Shown in pieces: positions 23,762 through 31,984 of a stretch of DNA of 64,000 nucleotides. The notes beneath the pieces were generated by a model. That model saw nothing but the letters and a program-made list of their open reading frames with translations, had not been told where the DNA came from and searched no databases. Both the position numbers and the translations under genes were made by a program. Position 1 is the first letter of the stretch, and every line of letters starts with the position of its first letter. Origin of the DNA: Streptomyces liliifuscus (GTDB lineage Bacteria > Actinomycetota > Actinomycetes > Streptomycetales > Streptomycetaceae). Where the stretch lies: assembly GCF_016598615.1 (NCBI RefSeq), contig NZ_CP066831.1, forward strand, positions 5,766,001 to 5,830,000, given 5' to 3'.

Positions 23762-25798
23762 TCAGGAGCTGTTGCTGTTCGACCGGGTGAAGAACTCGAT
23801 CTCCGCGATGGACACCTGCTTCTTGGCGTCGGTGGCGTAGGCCGACTTCACGGTGAAGCGCACCGAGGAGACCGCCCCGACCCGGAACTTGCGCCGCTGG
23901 CCGCCCGCGCTCTGGTCCAGGTTGATGATCCGGGTGGTCTTCTTGCCGTCGGCGGCGGTGATCAGGGCCTCGATGCGGTGCGGGAGGGCCGACTGCGAGA
24001 GCTTGTCCGGCTGGGTCGACACACCGGAGGTGATGACCAGGTCCAGCAGCCGGGTCGGCTGGGCGAACCGGGCCTCCAGCCACTGCCCCTCGCCGGTCCC
24101 CGAGACGCCCGGCCCCCACCAGGTGTTGCTGAGCTTGTCGAAGGCGCGTTGCGCGGGGTGACCGGGATAGGAGCGCGACGCCTTCACACTGTCCGGCCCC
24201 ACCGCGGCACGCTTGGCGAAGTGGTCGCGGGTCGCGTCCACCCAGGCGCCGACGTTGAGCACGAGCGTCACGATCAGGGCGAGTACGAGGCCGCCGACGA
24301 CCCAGTTCATGACGGCGCCGAAGCCGCGGCGCAGCCGGGGGCGGTCACCGGCCCATGGGGTCTGCACGGTGCCGAAGCCCGGTATCCGGCGCCACCACGG
24401 CTGCCGGCCCGGGGCCGCCGGCCCACCGCCGGCCATCGGCATGGCGCAGCGGCCGCAGTAGTGCCGGTCGGGGAGGGTGAGGGTGGCGCACCAGGGGCAG
24501 GGGATGCCGCCCTGCGCGCCGAACTCCGGTCCCGGAGCGCGCACTTGGGGGCGGTTCGCGACCGGGCGGCCGGGCAGCACGGGTGCGACGGCGGGGGACA
24601 CGGGCGCGCGGGGTTCGGGGTCGCTCACCGGGATGAGGAGGGACCTGGCCCGTTCGGCGGTGGAGTCGGAGGAGTCGGCGGACCCGGAGAAGCCTGTGGA
24701 GCGGGCGGAGTGGGTGGAGTCGGGGGACGGGTGGTGGCCCCGGCCCGCGGTGGTCGGCACCGGCTCGGTGTCGGCGTCGTCGTCGGGGTGGGTGTCCGGG
24801 CGGTCGTTGTCCCTCGCGCCGGCGGAGAGGTCGAGGGAACCGTAGGAGGCCGGAGCGGCGGGGGAGTTGGTGTCCCACTCCTGGAGCCCCGCCGACCCCG
24901 CCCCGGTGGCCGCCGCGGAGGCGGAGTCCGGCGCGGTGGCGGAGTGGTCGTGCCGCGGCAGAGGGGCCGATGCCGCGCCGGAGCCCGCGGGCGCGGCGAA
25001 CGGCGGCTGTGTCCCGGCACGTCCGGAGCCGCCTGCGCCGTCGGACTGCTGTGTCCCGGCACGTCCGGAGCCGCCTGCGCCGTCGGACTGCTGTGTCCCG
25101 GCACGTCCGGAGCCGCCTGCGCCGTCGGACTGCTGTGTCCCGGCACGCCAGGCGCCGTCCGAGCCGTCGGACTGCCGTGTCCCGGTACTCCCCGTGCCGT
25201 CCGTGCCGTCCGTGCCGTCCGACTGTCGGGGCCAGGTCGCCCGTTCGGAGTCGGGTGTGGTGTCCGTGTGCCGGGCGCCGGACCGAGCGGTGGCGGCCTC
25301 GTCGTCGCCGGGCCGGCCCGTGGGGCGGTCGGCGTCCTCGTCGCCCGGCCGGGGGCCCGCGTTGCGTGCCAGGCGGACACCGGTCCCCGGACCTGCGGCA
25401 CCGGCGTCCGGCCACCCGGCCCCGTCCTCTTCCCGTCGGCCACTGCCCGGCCCGGGCGCTGCCGCGGCGGCCGGGTCGTGGCCCGTACGGGCCGTACCCC
25501 TTCCGGCCCCGGGGTGTGCGAACGCGTCCCATCCCGGCCGGTCCCCGGAGCCGGAGCCCTCGCGCGAGGGGCTGTCCGCCGCCGGGGCGGTACCCACGGC
25601 CGCGGAGTCCCGCGCCGGTGCGGCGGCCTCCGCGCGTACGGGGTCCCTGCGAGCCGCGTCGGCCCGGTCTGGGCCGCCGGACCAGCCGAGTACCGCACCG
25701 CAGGAGTCGCAGAAGGACTGGCCGGGCTCCGCCCGGGTGCCGCATTCGGCGCAGCTGCGGGCGGGCTCCCGTCCTGTGCCGGAGTTCTGGCTGGTCAT
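23762..25798 (-). CDS. Zinc-ribbon / disordered / TM / discoidin-like protein, candidate CIS membrane anchor (CisA-like)
   Basis: 678 residues. Zinc ribbon 1 is Cys16, Cys19, Cys30, Cys33. A long Gly/Ala/Pro/Asp/Thr-rich disordered region follows, including 14-residue tandem repeats around residues 210-265. A second ribbon (CPWC, CGRC) lies near residues 430-447 and one TM helix (WVVGGLVLALIVTLVLNVGA) near 497-517. The remaining 160 residues form a galactose-binding/discoidin-like domain (AQRAFDKLSNTWWG, GQWLEARFAQPTRLLDLVI). This topology puts the zinc-ribbon and disordered part in the cytoplasm and the glycan-binding-like domain outside. From memory, a conserved membrane protein with this layout docks the Streptomyces CIS at the membrane and is needed for firing. 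The ATG overlaps the tail-I gene stop (ATGA), so it belongs to the CIS operon. Confidence 0.78.
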   Translation of the reverse strand: MTSQNSGTGREPARSCAECGTRAEPGQSFCDSCGAVLGWSGGPDRADAARRDPVRAEAAAPARDSAAVGTAPAADSPSREGSGSGDRPGWDAFAHPGAGRGTARTGHDPAAAAAPGPGSGRREEDGAGWPDAGAAGPGTGVRLARNAGPRPGDEDADRPTGRPGDDEAATARSGARHTDTTPDSERATWPRQSDGTDGTDGTGSTGTRQSDGSDGAWRAGTQQSDGAGGSGRAGTQQSDGAGGSGRAGTQQSDGAGGSGRAGTQPPFAAPAGSGAASAPLPRHDHSATAPDSASAAATGAGSAGLQEWDTNSPAAPASYGSLDLSAGARDNDRPDTHPDDDADTEPVPTTAGRGHHPSPDSTHSARSTGFSGSADSSDSTAERARSLLIPVSDPEPRAPVSPAVAPVLPGRPVANRPQVRAPGPEFGAQGGIPCPWCATLTLPDRHYCGRCAMPMAGGGPAAPGRQPWWRRIPGFGTVQTPWAGDRPRLRRGFGAVMNWVVGGLVLALIVTLVLNVGAWVDATRDHFAKRAAVGPDSVKASRSYPGHPAQRAFDKLSNTWWGPGVSGTGEGQWLEARFAQPTRLLDLVITSGVSTQPDKLSQSALPHRIEALITAADGKKTTRIINLDQSAGGQRRKFRVGAVSSVRFTVKSAYATDAKKQVSIAEIEFFTRSNSNSS
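25007..25174 (-). repeat. 42-bp tandem repeat, three exact copies and one degenerate
   Basis: Units at 25007-25048, 25049-25090 and 25091-25132 are identical, and 25133-25174 is diverged. They are in frame within the CisA-like gene and encode a Gln-Gln-Ser-Asp-Gly-containing 14-mer in the cytoplasmic disordered region. Copy number should vary between strains. Confidence 0.9.
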
Positions 25799-26352
25799 CT
25801 CTCGGGAGTCCTTTCGGCGGCGGTCACCTGGACCGTGTAGGGCATGTGGGCGGGGCGGGCGGCCGCCACGAGGCTGTCGAGACGGTGCTCGTCGGCCCGG
25901 GTCGGGTCGGGCAGGCGCAATGTGACGTGCAGACGCGGGCTGCGGTCGCCGGGAACCGGCCCCAGGGGCCGGGCGTTCCAGGCGGCGCCGCCGCTCTCGG
26001 TGATCTCCGGGGTCACACCGAAGACCAGGCGTATCGCCTCGGACAGACCGCGGCTGGTACCCCGTACCCGGTGCAGATACGCGGCGGCGGCGACGGCCGC
26101 GCGCAGCCGGTCGTCGGGCTCGGTGCCGTCGGTCTCCGCGCCGACCCAGCCCGCCAGCCACCGGGTGAAGTCCACCGGCGCCAGGGCCGGGGTGAAATAG
26201 GAGTCCAGGCAGTCCAGGACGGCCAGGATCGGCGCGAGCACGTCGTCGAGCCCGCCGACGAACCGCTGTGCCAGATCGTCGTCGGCGAACACGGCGGGCA
26301 GCATCATCCCGATGGGCGCGGACGAACCCAGCCCGTCGACGGAGCCCCTCAC
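25795..26352 (-). CDS. Phage tail protein I-like CIS baseplate subunit (Cis12/Afp12-type)
   Basis: 185 residues of the P2 gpI-like group. It has the YLHRVRGTSRGLSEAIRLVFG segment and an N-terminal helical region (FVGGLDDVLAPILAVLDCLDSY). In contractile particles such proteins help complete the baseplate wedge next to the baseplate-J protein. The GTG start overlaps the baseplate-J stop by four bases (GTGA), and its own stop overlaps the CisA-like start, so translation is coupled across the three. It is far shorter than Afp12, as is usual for the Streptomyces-type CIS. Confidence 0.85.
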   Translation of the reverse strand: MRGSVDGLGSSAPIGMMLPAVFADDDLAQRFVGGLDDVLAPILAVLDCLDSYFTPALAPVDFTRWLAGWVGAETDGTEPDDRLRAAVAAAAYLHRVRGTSRGLSEAIRLVFGVTPEITESGGAAWNARPLGPVPGDRSPRLHVTLRLPDPTRADEHRLDSLVAAARPAHMPYTVQVTAAERTPER

Positions 26353-28307
26353 GGCCGGTCCCCGATCACGCGCACCCGGTGGTCGAAGGAGAAGACCAGG
26401 GACGGGGGTTGCAGGTCGATGCGGTTGGTCGCCTCGCCGCGTTTGCCGGTCAGGGGGTCGGCCGGGTGGAGCTGGACCTCGTCGACCAGTTCGACCCCGG
26501 GTACGCGCTGGAGCACGGCGAAGACCTCGCCGGACTGCACGGGACGGCCGAAGGGCCAGCCCCGGCCGTCGGCCCCGCCGGTCAGCGGGTCGAGGTGGCG
26601 GTAGAGGGCGTCGTGGGCCTGACGGCGGACCCGGTCCGTGTCGGTGCCGCGGAACGCGTGCACCGTGGCGACCACCGTGACGCCCTGGTAGAAGGGCGGG
26701 CCCACCGCCAACCGGGTACCGATGAGGCGGCGTTCGTCCAGGTAGTGGGTGATGCGCCTGAGCAGCGCGTCACCGGGCACCAGTTGCTCGAACCGCAGCC
26801 GGCCGCCGGGGTCGGGCACGGCCTGGGGAACCACCAGCACCCGTACCGCGTAGGCCCCGTGCTCGCCCTCGTCGCCCTCCAGGCAGGTGATCCGGGCCGT
26901 CTCGGGGGCGGCCCGGCGGGCGAGCTCCTCGTAGTCGCGCAGGGTCACCGCCCGCTCCTGGGCGCGCAGTGTGATGGGCGCCCTGGTCTTCGCCTCCTCC
27001 ACCGTCTCGCCGTCGACCCCGCCGCGCGCGGCCTCCCGGTTGACGACCTCGGAGACGTACGGGACGGACGTGCGCAGCACCTGGACGGCGCCGCGGGCGA
27101 CGTTCCCGGTCCGGCCGCCGCCGGTGCGGTAGCGCAGGGCGCGGATGACGGCGCCCTTGGGGGCCACCGCCCCGTACTGGCGCAGGGTGCCGTCCGGTTC
27201 CCGTACCGCCGGGCCGAAGGCGATGTCACCGGTGGCGGCGTCCAGGGTGATGTGCCGGTCGTGAGGGGTGGACGCGGCGAACGACGGGACGACGTCCCAG
27301 TCGGACCAGCCGTCGTGCTCGGCGGTCTGCAGCAGCACCGGAGGGGTGTCGCCCACCACGGGGGCGTGGGCCAGGCGCAGCCGCTGGCCGGGCAGGCCGG
27401 TGGACTCGCCGAGCGCCTCGTCGTACACCGTCTCGGCGTGTACGGCCGTGGTGGTGCCGCCGAGGGTGAACGCGTCCACGGAGCGGACGGTCGGGGATGT
27501 GGTGTAGAAGGGCTGGTCGGGCAGCGGTTCGGTGACCCGGCAGCGCAGCCAGCCGGCCTCCTGCCCGCCGGTGCGGGACAGCGTGTGCCCGCCGGGGATG
27601 TGCAGGACCACCTCGCCGGGCCGGTTCAGGCCGCCGGTGCCGTCCCGGTCGACCTCGCACTCGGTCCAGCCGTCCTCGGTCCACGCCTCCCAGACCAGCG
27701 GCGGCTGCCGCGGGTCCACACCGACACCGTCGACCCGGCTGTCCAGCTCCATCCCGACCGCGCAGTGCGGCACGGCGGCGCTGAGCCCGAGCAGCATGCA
27801 GTCCCCGGGCCGCGGGGCCTCGGAGAAGCACATCACGTCCTTGCCCTCGGCGAGGTCGGCCGTCCGGTCGGCGACCGGCTCACCGCTCTGCTGGACCACG
27901 AGGTGCCGCAACTCGCAGGGGACGACGGTCAGTTCGAGCTCGGTGGCGAAGACCGCGGCCTCCTCGCTCTCGGTGCGGGTGGTGGCGACCTCGGTGCCCA
28001 CCGGCAGGAGGATCGGCTCCTCCTGCGGCGCGGAGAGCCAGAACGTGACCTCCGTACGGGCCGCGGAGGGCGGGAAGAGGGTGATGCCCACCAGATCCAG
28101 GAACGCCAGGTGGTTCTTCTCCGGCACCCGGTTGAGCCGGTAGACGATCTGGTCGGCCATGTGGGCGACCGTCTCCACCAGGGTGACGCCCGGGTCGGAG
28201 ACGTTGTGGTCGGTCCACTCCGGGGCGCGCTGCTGGATGTAGCGCTTGGCGTCGTCGACGAACTGCTGGAAGCGGCGGTCGTCGAGGTTCGGGGAGGGCA
28301 GGGCCAT
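26349..28307 (-). CDS. Baseplate J-like CIS wedge protein (Cis11/Afp11-type, gp6-like)
   Basis: 652 residues. The N-terminal part (HNVSDPGVTLVETVAHMADQ, then VPEKNHLAFLDLVGITLFPP) is the standard opening of baseplate-J proteins of contractile systems. The middle contains ALRYRTGGGRTGNVARGAVQ and ITLRAQERAVTLRDYEELAR, typical for the family. The protein would form the wedge ring around the spike that triggers sheath contraction. ATG 28307 shares a base with the gp25 stop (TGATG). Confidence 0.92.
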   Translation of the reverse strand: MALPSPNLDDRRFQQFVDDAKRYIQQRAPEWTDHNVSDPGVTLVETVAHMADQIVYRLNRVPEKNHLAFLDLVGITLFPPSAARTEVTFWLSAPQEEPILLPVGTEVATTRTESEEAAVFATELELTVVPCELRHLVVQQSGEPVADRTADLAEGKDVMCFSEAPRPGDCMLLGLSAAVPHCAVGMELDSRVDGVGVDPRQPPLVWEAWTEDGWTECEVDRDGTGGLNRPGEVVLHIPGGHTLSRTGGQEAGWLRCRVTEPLPDQPFYTTSPTVRSVDAFTLGGTTTAVHAETVYDEALGESTGLPGQRLRLAHAPVVGDTPPVLLQTAEHDGWSDWDVVPSFAASTPHDRHITLDAATGDIAFGPAVREPDGTLRQYGAVAPKGAVIRALRYRTGGGRTGNVARGAVQVLRTSVPYVSEVVNREAARGGVDGETVEEAKTRAPITLRAQERAVTLRDYEELARRAAPETARITCLEGDEGEHGAYAVRVLVVPQAVPDPGGRLRFEQLVPGDALLRRITHYLDERRLIGTRLAVGPPFYQGVTVVATVHAFRGTDTDRVRRQAHDALYRHLDPLTGGADGRGWPFGRPVQSGEVFAVLQRVPGVELVDEVQLHPADPLTGKRGEATNRIDLQPPSLVFSFDHRVRVIGDRP

Positions 28308-28738
28308 CAGCTGTCGCTTTCGGGAGCCGGGTCCGGCTCGTCGTGGGAGGGGATGACGTAGAACGGGAAGACCAGGCTGCGCGGGTTGTTGGTGCCGCGG
28401 ATCGAGTAGCGGACGTCGATGAAGAGCACGCCCTGTTCGGTCTCGCGGCCGGCGGTCACCTCGACGTCGCTCACCTCGATGCGCGGCTCCCAGCGGTCGA
28501 GGCTCGTGTAGACCTCGTGCTGGATGCGGCCCGCGGTGGCCTCGTTGACCGGCGCGAACACCAGGTCGTGGATGGCGCAGCCGAACTCCGGGCGCATCGG
28601 CCGCTCGCCCGGCGCGGTGGCCAGTACGAGCCGGATGGCCTCCTCGATCTCGCGCTCCCCGCTGACCAGGGCGATGCCCCCGGTGGGGCCGATGCGCAGC
28701 GGGAAGGCCCAGCCGGATCCGACGAACTGCTCGGCCAT
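28307..28738 (-). CDS. GPW/gp25-like baseplate protein (Cis9/Afp9-type)
   Basis: 143 residues: an acidic gp25/lysozyme-like fold with the conserved GEREIEEAIRLVLATAPGERPMRPEFG. This motif family (EPR-type core) links sheath to baseplate in phages, T6SS and eCIS. The ATG shares a base with the stop of the 35-residue ORF upstream and with no other gene, so its translation seems to depend on that small ORF or on the VgrG ribosomes. Confidence 0.95.
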   Translation of the reverse strand: MAEQFVGSGWAFPLRIGPTGGIALVSGEREIEEAIRLVLATAPGERPMRPEFGCAIHDLVFAPVNEATAGRIQHEVYTSLDRWEPRIEVSDVEVTAGRETEQGVLFIDVRYSIRGTNNPRSLVFPFYVIPSHDEPDPAPESDS

Positions 28739-28845
28739 CAGTGGGCCACCCGCCTTCTCCTGGTCGTCTCGGTCCTGCTTCTTGTGCCTGTGGTTCTGCT
28801 TCGTACGGTCGCGGTTGCGGTTCCGGTGTACGTCTTGGCCGTCAC
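28738..28845 (-). CDS. 35-residue Thr/Arg-rich ORF between spike and gp25 genes
   Basis: GTG at 28845-28843 overlaps the VgrG-like stop (GTGA). The TGA at 28740-28738 overlaps the gp25 ATG (TGATG). The frame is therefore open over exactly the space between the two genes and is coupled at both ends. The product starts VTAKTYTGTATATV, ends TRRRRVAH, and has no cysteines or hydrophobic segment. In eCIS operons a PAAR tip gene (Afp10-like) often occurs near here, but this peptide has no PAAR features. It could be a real assembly peptide or only a translational bridge that carries ribosomes into gp25. Confidence 0.5.
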   Translation of the reverse strand: MTAKTYTGTATATVRSRTTGTRSRTETTRRRRVAH

Positions 28846-30719
28846 GGGATCGGATACGGCTTCTTGTTGACCGTCACGAGGCCCATGAGGTCGACGTTGA
28901 CGGCCCGGATGCCCACCTGGCCGACGGAGCTGACCTGGACGGTCCCGACCGCCTTGAGGCTGAGGGCACCCACCGCGTCCACCGCAACGGCCCCGCCGAG
29001 CGACTTGACGTTGACGTTCCTGCCCTGGATGTTGAGCAGCCCGCCGCTCTTGATGGTCAGCCTGCGCCGCGCGCTCAGGGTCAGGTCGGTGCCTGCCTCC
29101 ACCGACACGGATCTGCTGCCCGTGATGCTGACCGTGCCCTTGCTGTCCACGGTGATCTCGGTCTTGGTGCGGTCGAGGTTGATGGTCAGTCTGCCGTCGC
29201 CGCTGGCGACGCGTACGCCCTGTTTACGGGTACCGGTGGTCTGGCTGAGCAGGTCGACGCGGTTGCCCTGCCGGTCGGACAGGGTGTGCCGGATCGCCTT
29301 CTTCCGCAGCCCGTCGTGCAGCGGGACGTCCGTGACGGGGGTCGGCTCGTCCTTGCCGTTGTAGAGGCCGCCGATGACGAAGGGGTGGTCCAGCGCGCCC
29401 CGGTCGAAGGCGACGAGGACCTCGTCGTCCACGTCCAGCGGGAAGATCCCGCCGCCGCCCTTGCCGCCCCACTGCGTCACCCGGGTCCAGTCGCTCTCGT
29501 ACTGGTCGTCCAGCCACGGGAACTGGAGCTTGACCCGCCCCTGCTTGTCCGGGTCCTGGACGTTGGTGACGATCGCGTTGGCCACGCCGGGCATCCGGGG
29601 CTCGACGGCCGAACCGCCCCCGGAGGCGAGCCCGTACAGCGAGCGCCACTGGCGTCCGGTGAAGGTCACCCAGCTCTCGTAGTGCTGTCCGTCGCCGAAG
29701 ACGTGCCGTACGGACGTGGCTGTGTACTTGCCTTGGAAGGGCTCCCCGACGTCGGTCAGCGTGACCGGAACGCCGGGCCGCAGCTTGGGGTTGCCCCGCA
29801 CGGCGACCTCCAGCTCGGCGAACGAGGAGGTCACGTCGTCGGAGAGGGACTCCGCGGCGAACTTGACCTCGGCCTGCTTGTCGTAGGGCGTGCCCGTCTC
29901 GACCAGCGTGGAGGACTTGAACTTCTTGGCGGCCTCGCCCGGGGCGGTGCCGATACTGACGCCGGCGTTCTTGGTCGCCAGCGACATGGAGGTGAGCTTC
30001 TTCTTCGTGGTGATGTCCCAGCCGCGCGCCTGGACCTTGCCGACCTGGTCGGCGGCGGTGACGGCGGCCCGCAGCCGCAGGATGTCGTGGCGGGCCTGGA
30101 GGACGAAGGGACTCTTGTCCCCGTCCGTACCGACCCCGGGCGCCCCCGAGGCGGGCTTGGGCTTGGCGAACTCGAACTTGCCCTTCGCGTTCACCGACAT
30201 GACCACGCCGTTCTCGTCGGCGAGCCGGGAGAGGAAGTCCCAGTCGGTGACGTTGGCCTGGCTGATGAACTCGTACACGGTCTTCGTCGCACCGATCGCG
30301 CCGAGCTGGAGACCGTCCTCCTTGGCCAGCTTGCGGGCGATGTCGGCGGCGCTCTGGTTCTTGTACGCGGCCACCCGGCGCCGGCGCACCAGGCGGTGCC
30401 CGGCGTCGTAGCCGCGCACGACGGTGAAGGTGCCGGTGCCGTCGTAGTCCGCCTCCAGGCCGGTGACCTCGCCGGTCAGCAGCGGATCGGAGGCACCCTT
30501 GCCGTCGGCGATCGGGGTGAGCACGACCTTGGACCCGAACCTGATGCCCAGCTTGGAGAGGACCTCCCGGTCCGGGTCCCGGAAGGTGAGCCGGAACGCG
30601 GCGGGCACCCCGGCGCCCTGGTCGACCCAGCCGTCGACGAGCATCGGGGCGTAGTCGGGCGGCAGCGGTTTGCCGTCGATGGTCACCTGGATGAGCGTGG
30701 AGTACGCGGGCTGCACCAT
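28842..30719 (-). CDS. VgrG/gp5-gp27-like spike protein (Cis8/Afp8-type)
   Basis: 625 residues. The N-terminal hub domain (late-control D-like) includes YDAGHRLVRRRRVAAYKNQS, SAADIARKLAKEDGL and NVTDWDFLSRLADENG. The OB-fold follows at about residues 370-460 (GVANAIVTNVQDPDKQGRVK, WGGKGGGGIFPLDVDDEVLV). A C-terminal beta-helix has repeating short strands (LTLSARRRLTIKSGGLLNIQ). It forms the trimeric spike at the particle tip. No extra effector domain is fused at the C-terminus. The ATG shares one base with the LysM gene stop (TGATG). Confidence 0.95.
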   Translation of the reverse strand: MVQPAYSTLIQVTIDGKPLPPDYAPMLVDGWVDQGAGVPAAFRLTFRDPDREVLSKLGIRFGSKVVLTPIADGKGASDPLLTGEVTGLEADYDGTGTFTVVRGYDAGHRLVRRRRVAAYKNQSAADIARKLAKEDGLQLGAIGATKTVYEFISQANVTDWDFLSRLADENGVVMSVNAKGKFEFAKPKPASGAPGVGTDGDKSPFVLQARHDILRLRAAVTAADQVGKVQARGWDITTKKKLTSMSLATKNAGVSIGTAPGEAAKKFKSSTLVETGTPYDKQAEVKFAAESLSDDVTSSFAELEVAVRGNPKLRPGVPVTLTDVGEPFQGKYTATSVRHVFGDGQHYESWVTFTGRQWRSLYGLASGGGSAVEPRMPGVANAIVTNVQDPDKQGRVKLQFPWLDDQYESDWTRVTQWGGKGGGGIFPLDVDDEVLVAFDRGALDHPFVIGGLYNGKDEPTPVTDVPLHDGLRKKAIRHTLSDRQGNRVDLLSQTTGTRKQGVRVASGDGRLTINLDRTKTEITVDSKGTVSITGSRSVSVEAGTDLTLSARRRLTIKSGGLLNIQGRNVNVKSLGGAVAVDAVGALSLKAVGTVQVSSVGQVGIRAVNVDLMGLVTVNKKPYPIP

Positions 30720-31441
30720 CAGGAACGCACCTCCTCGGCCGAGGGCATCAGGAGTTCCGTGCCCGACCGCAGATCGGCCGGGTTGTCGATGCCGTTGACC
30801 TCGGCGATGGCGCGCCACGCGGCGGCGTCGCCGTACTCGCGCCAGGCCAGCGACTGCAGCGAGTCGCCCGCGACGACGCGGTGCACGCGCTGCGCGGTGA
30901 GCGCGCCCGAGGTCGGGTTCTGCCCCTTGGCCTTGCTGGGGATCTCGTGCAGGGTCACCTGGCAGGTGGCCCGGATCGGCACACCGGTCGTGCCGAACAG
31001 CGAGTAGGTCGCCTCCACGGAACTCACGTACGCCGTGAAGCGGGCCGTGGAGAACGAGCCCCACTGGAACACCACCCAGGGCGGCGAGGGCTGCTTGGCG
31101 GCGATGCTCTTCGTCGTCGTCTCGCAGCAGGCCATCAGCGACTCCACCTTCTTCAGCACCGAGTTGCTGTTCGGATCGAGGGACGAGTCCAGGAAGACCT
31201 CGACCGTCATCTCGCGGGGCTCGGGACCCATGAACTCCGGGACGTTGCCGTCGCGTACGGCCGCGGTGGGCGTCGTCTTCCACTGGGCGCGGCGGCTCAG
31301 CGTCAGCTGCGCCGGATTGAAGTCGAGCTTGAACGTCTTGATCAGAGCGCCCGGGGTGGTGCTGGTGCCGACCGGCGGCTCGTGGATGGCCAGCGTGGCG
31401 CGTACGAGGCTCTTGCCCGCGCCCTTGCTTCCCTTTGCCAT
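30719..31441 (-). CDS. LysM baseplate protein (Cis7/Afp7-type, gp53-like)
   Basis: 240 residues. The N-terminal domain (FKLDFNPAQLTLSRRAQW) is the usual start of the CIS/T4 gp53-like family. A C-terminal LysM follows at about residues 190-236 (HRVVAGDSLQSLAWREYGD, LRSGTELLMP). In eCIS particles this protein clamps wedge components around the hub; the LysM is a structural part and not evidence of wall binding. ATG 31441 has a G-rich site and lies 14 bases after the Cis5 stop. Confidence 0.93.
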   Translation of the reverse strand: MAKGSKGAGKSLVRATLAIHEPPVGTSTTPGALIKTFKLDFNPAQLTLSRRAQWKTTPTAAVRDGNVPEFMGPEPREMTVEVFLDSSLDPNSNSVLKKVESLMACCETTTKSIAAKQPSPPWVVFQWGSFSTARFTAYVSSVEATYSLFGTTGVPIRATCQVTLHEIPSKAKGQNPTSGALTAQRVHRVVAGDSLQSLAWREYGDAAAWRAIAEVNGIDNPADLRSGTELLMPSAEEVRS

Positions 31442-31455
31442 GTGGTGCCGCCCCC

Positions 31456-31881
31456 TCAGTCCGTGAACCCGTGGTGGGTGATTTCCAGGACCTCCGTGGC
31501 GACGGCCGGGCTGGCCGGGTCCAGGGAGGGGCCCTGCCAGCTGACCGGCAGTACGTCGATCAGCCCCCAGCGGGCCACCTCCGAACCGTCCGCCCGCAAC
31601 GCGGCGATCTGTGCGGTCGGCCGCTTGACCCCGGTGGTCACGGAGGAGATCCAGGCCGCGACCTTGGTGGTGTCCGGTGTCAGCGGGCGGGTCAGCCGGA
31701 TGTTGGAGAAGGTGACGCGCGACGGCAGCTGCCACACGAATCCGTTGTTGCCGCCCTCCTGGTGCTGCTCGATCTCCACCGCGGACGAGAGCCCTTCGCA
31801 CCCGTTGAAGTAACCGAGGCTCTCGCCGTCGATGGTCAGGGTGAAGAAGATGGTGGAGCCCGGGTCGAGATCGCGGGACAT
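31456..31881 (-). CDS. Tail-tube-like protein, baseplate-proximal (Cis5/Afp5-type)
   Basis: 141 residues of the T4 gp19 / phage tail tube group. It has the signature IDGESLGYFNGCEGLSSAVE and the strand EVARWGLIDVLPVSWQGPSL. Afp5-like proteins initiate the inner tube on top of the spike, whereas the main tube protein is at 36417. ATG 31881 has AGAAAGG upstream. A 103-base gap separates it from the giant VQR protein, so an internal promoter could exist here. Confidence 0.92.
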   Translation of the reverse strand: MSRDLDPGSTIFFTLTIDGESLGYFNGCEGLSSAVEIEQHQEGGNNGFVWQLPSRVTFSNIRLTRPLTPDTTKVAAWISSVTTGVKRPTAQIAALRADGSEVARWGLIDVLPVSWQGPSLDPASPAVATEVLEITHHGFTD

Positions 31882-31984
31882 CGGGGGCGGCCTTTCTGCG
31901 GACGTCGGTGGTGCGGGGTCGTGTTGGCGGAGGGTGGTGTCGGTGGTGGGCGGGCGCCGTGTGTCGAGCGCCTGGTGGTGGCGG

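Noticed and set aside
25007..25174. Regular repeats considered as a CRISPR array
   Set aside because: The units are directly adjacent with no spacers and are in frame within a coding sequence, so they are a protein-coding tandem repeat.
23762..26161. Upstream extension of the CisA-like gene
   Set aside because: The extension would run through the tail-I gene in another frame; the ATG at 25798 has an exact ATGA overlap and starts just before the first zinc ribbon.
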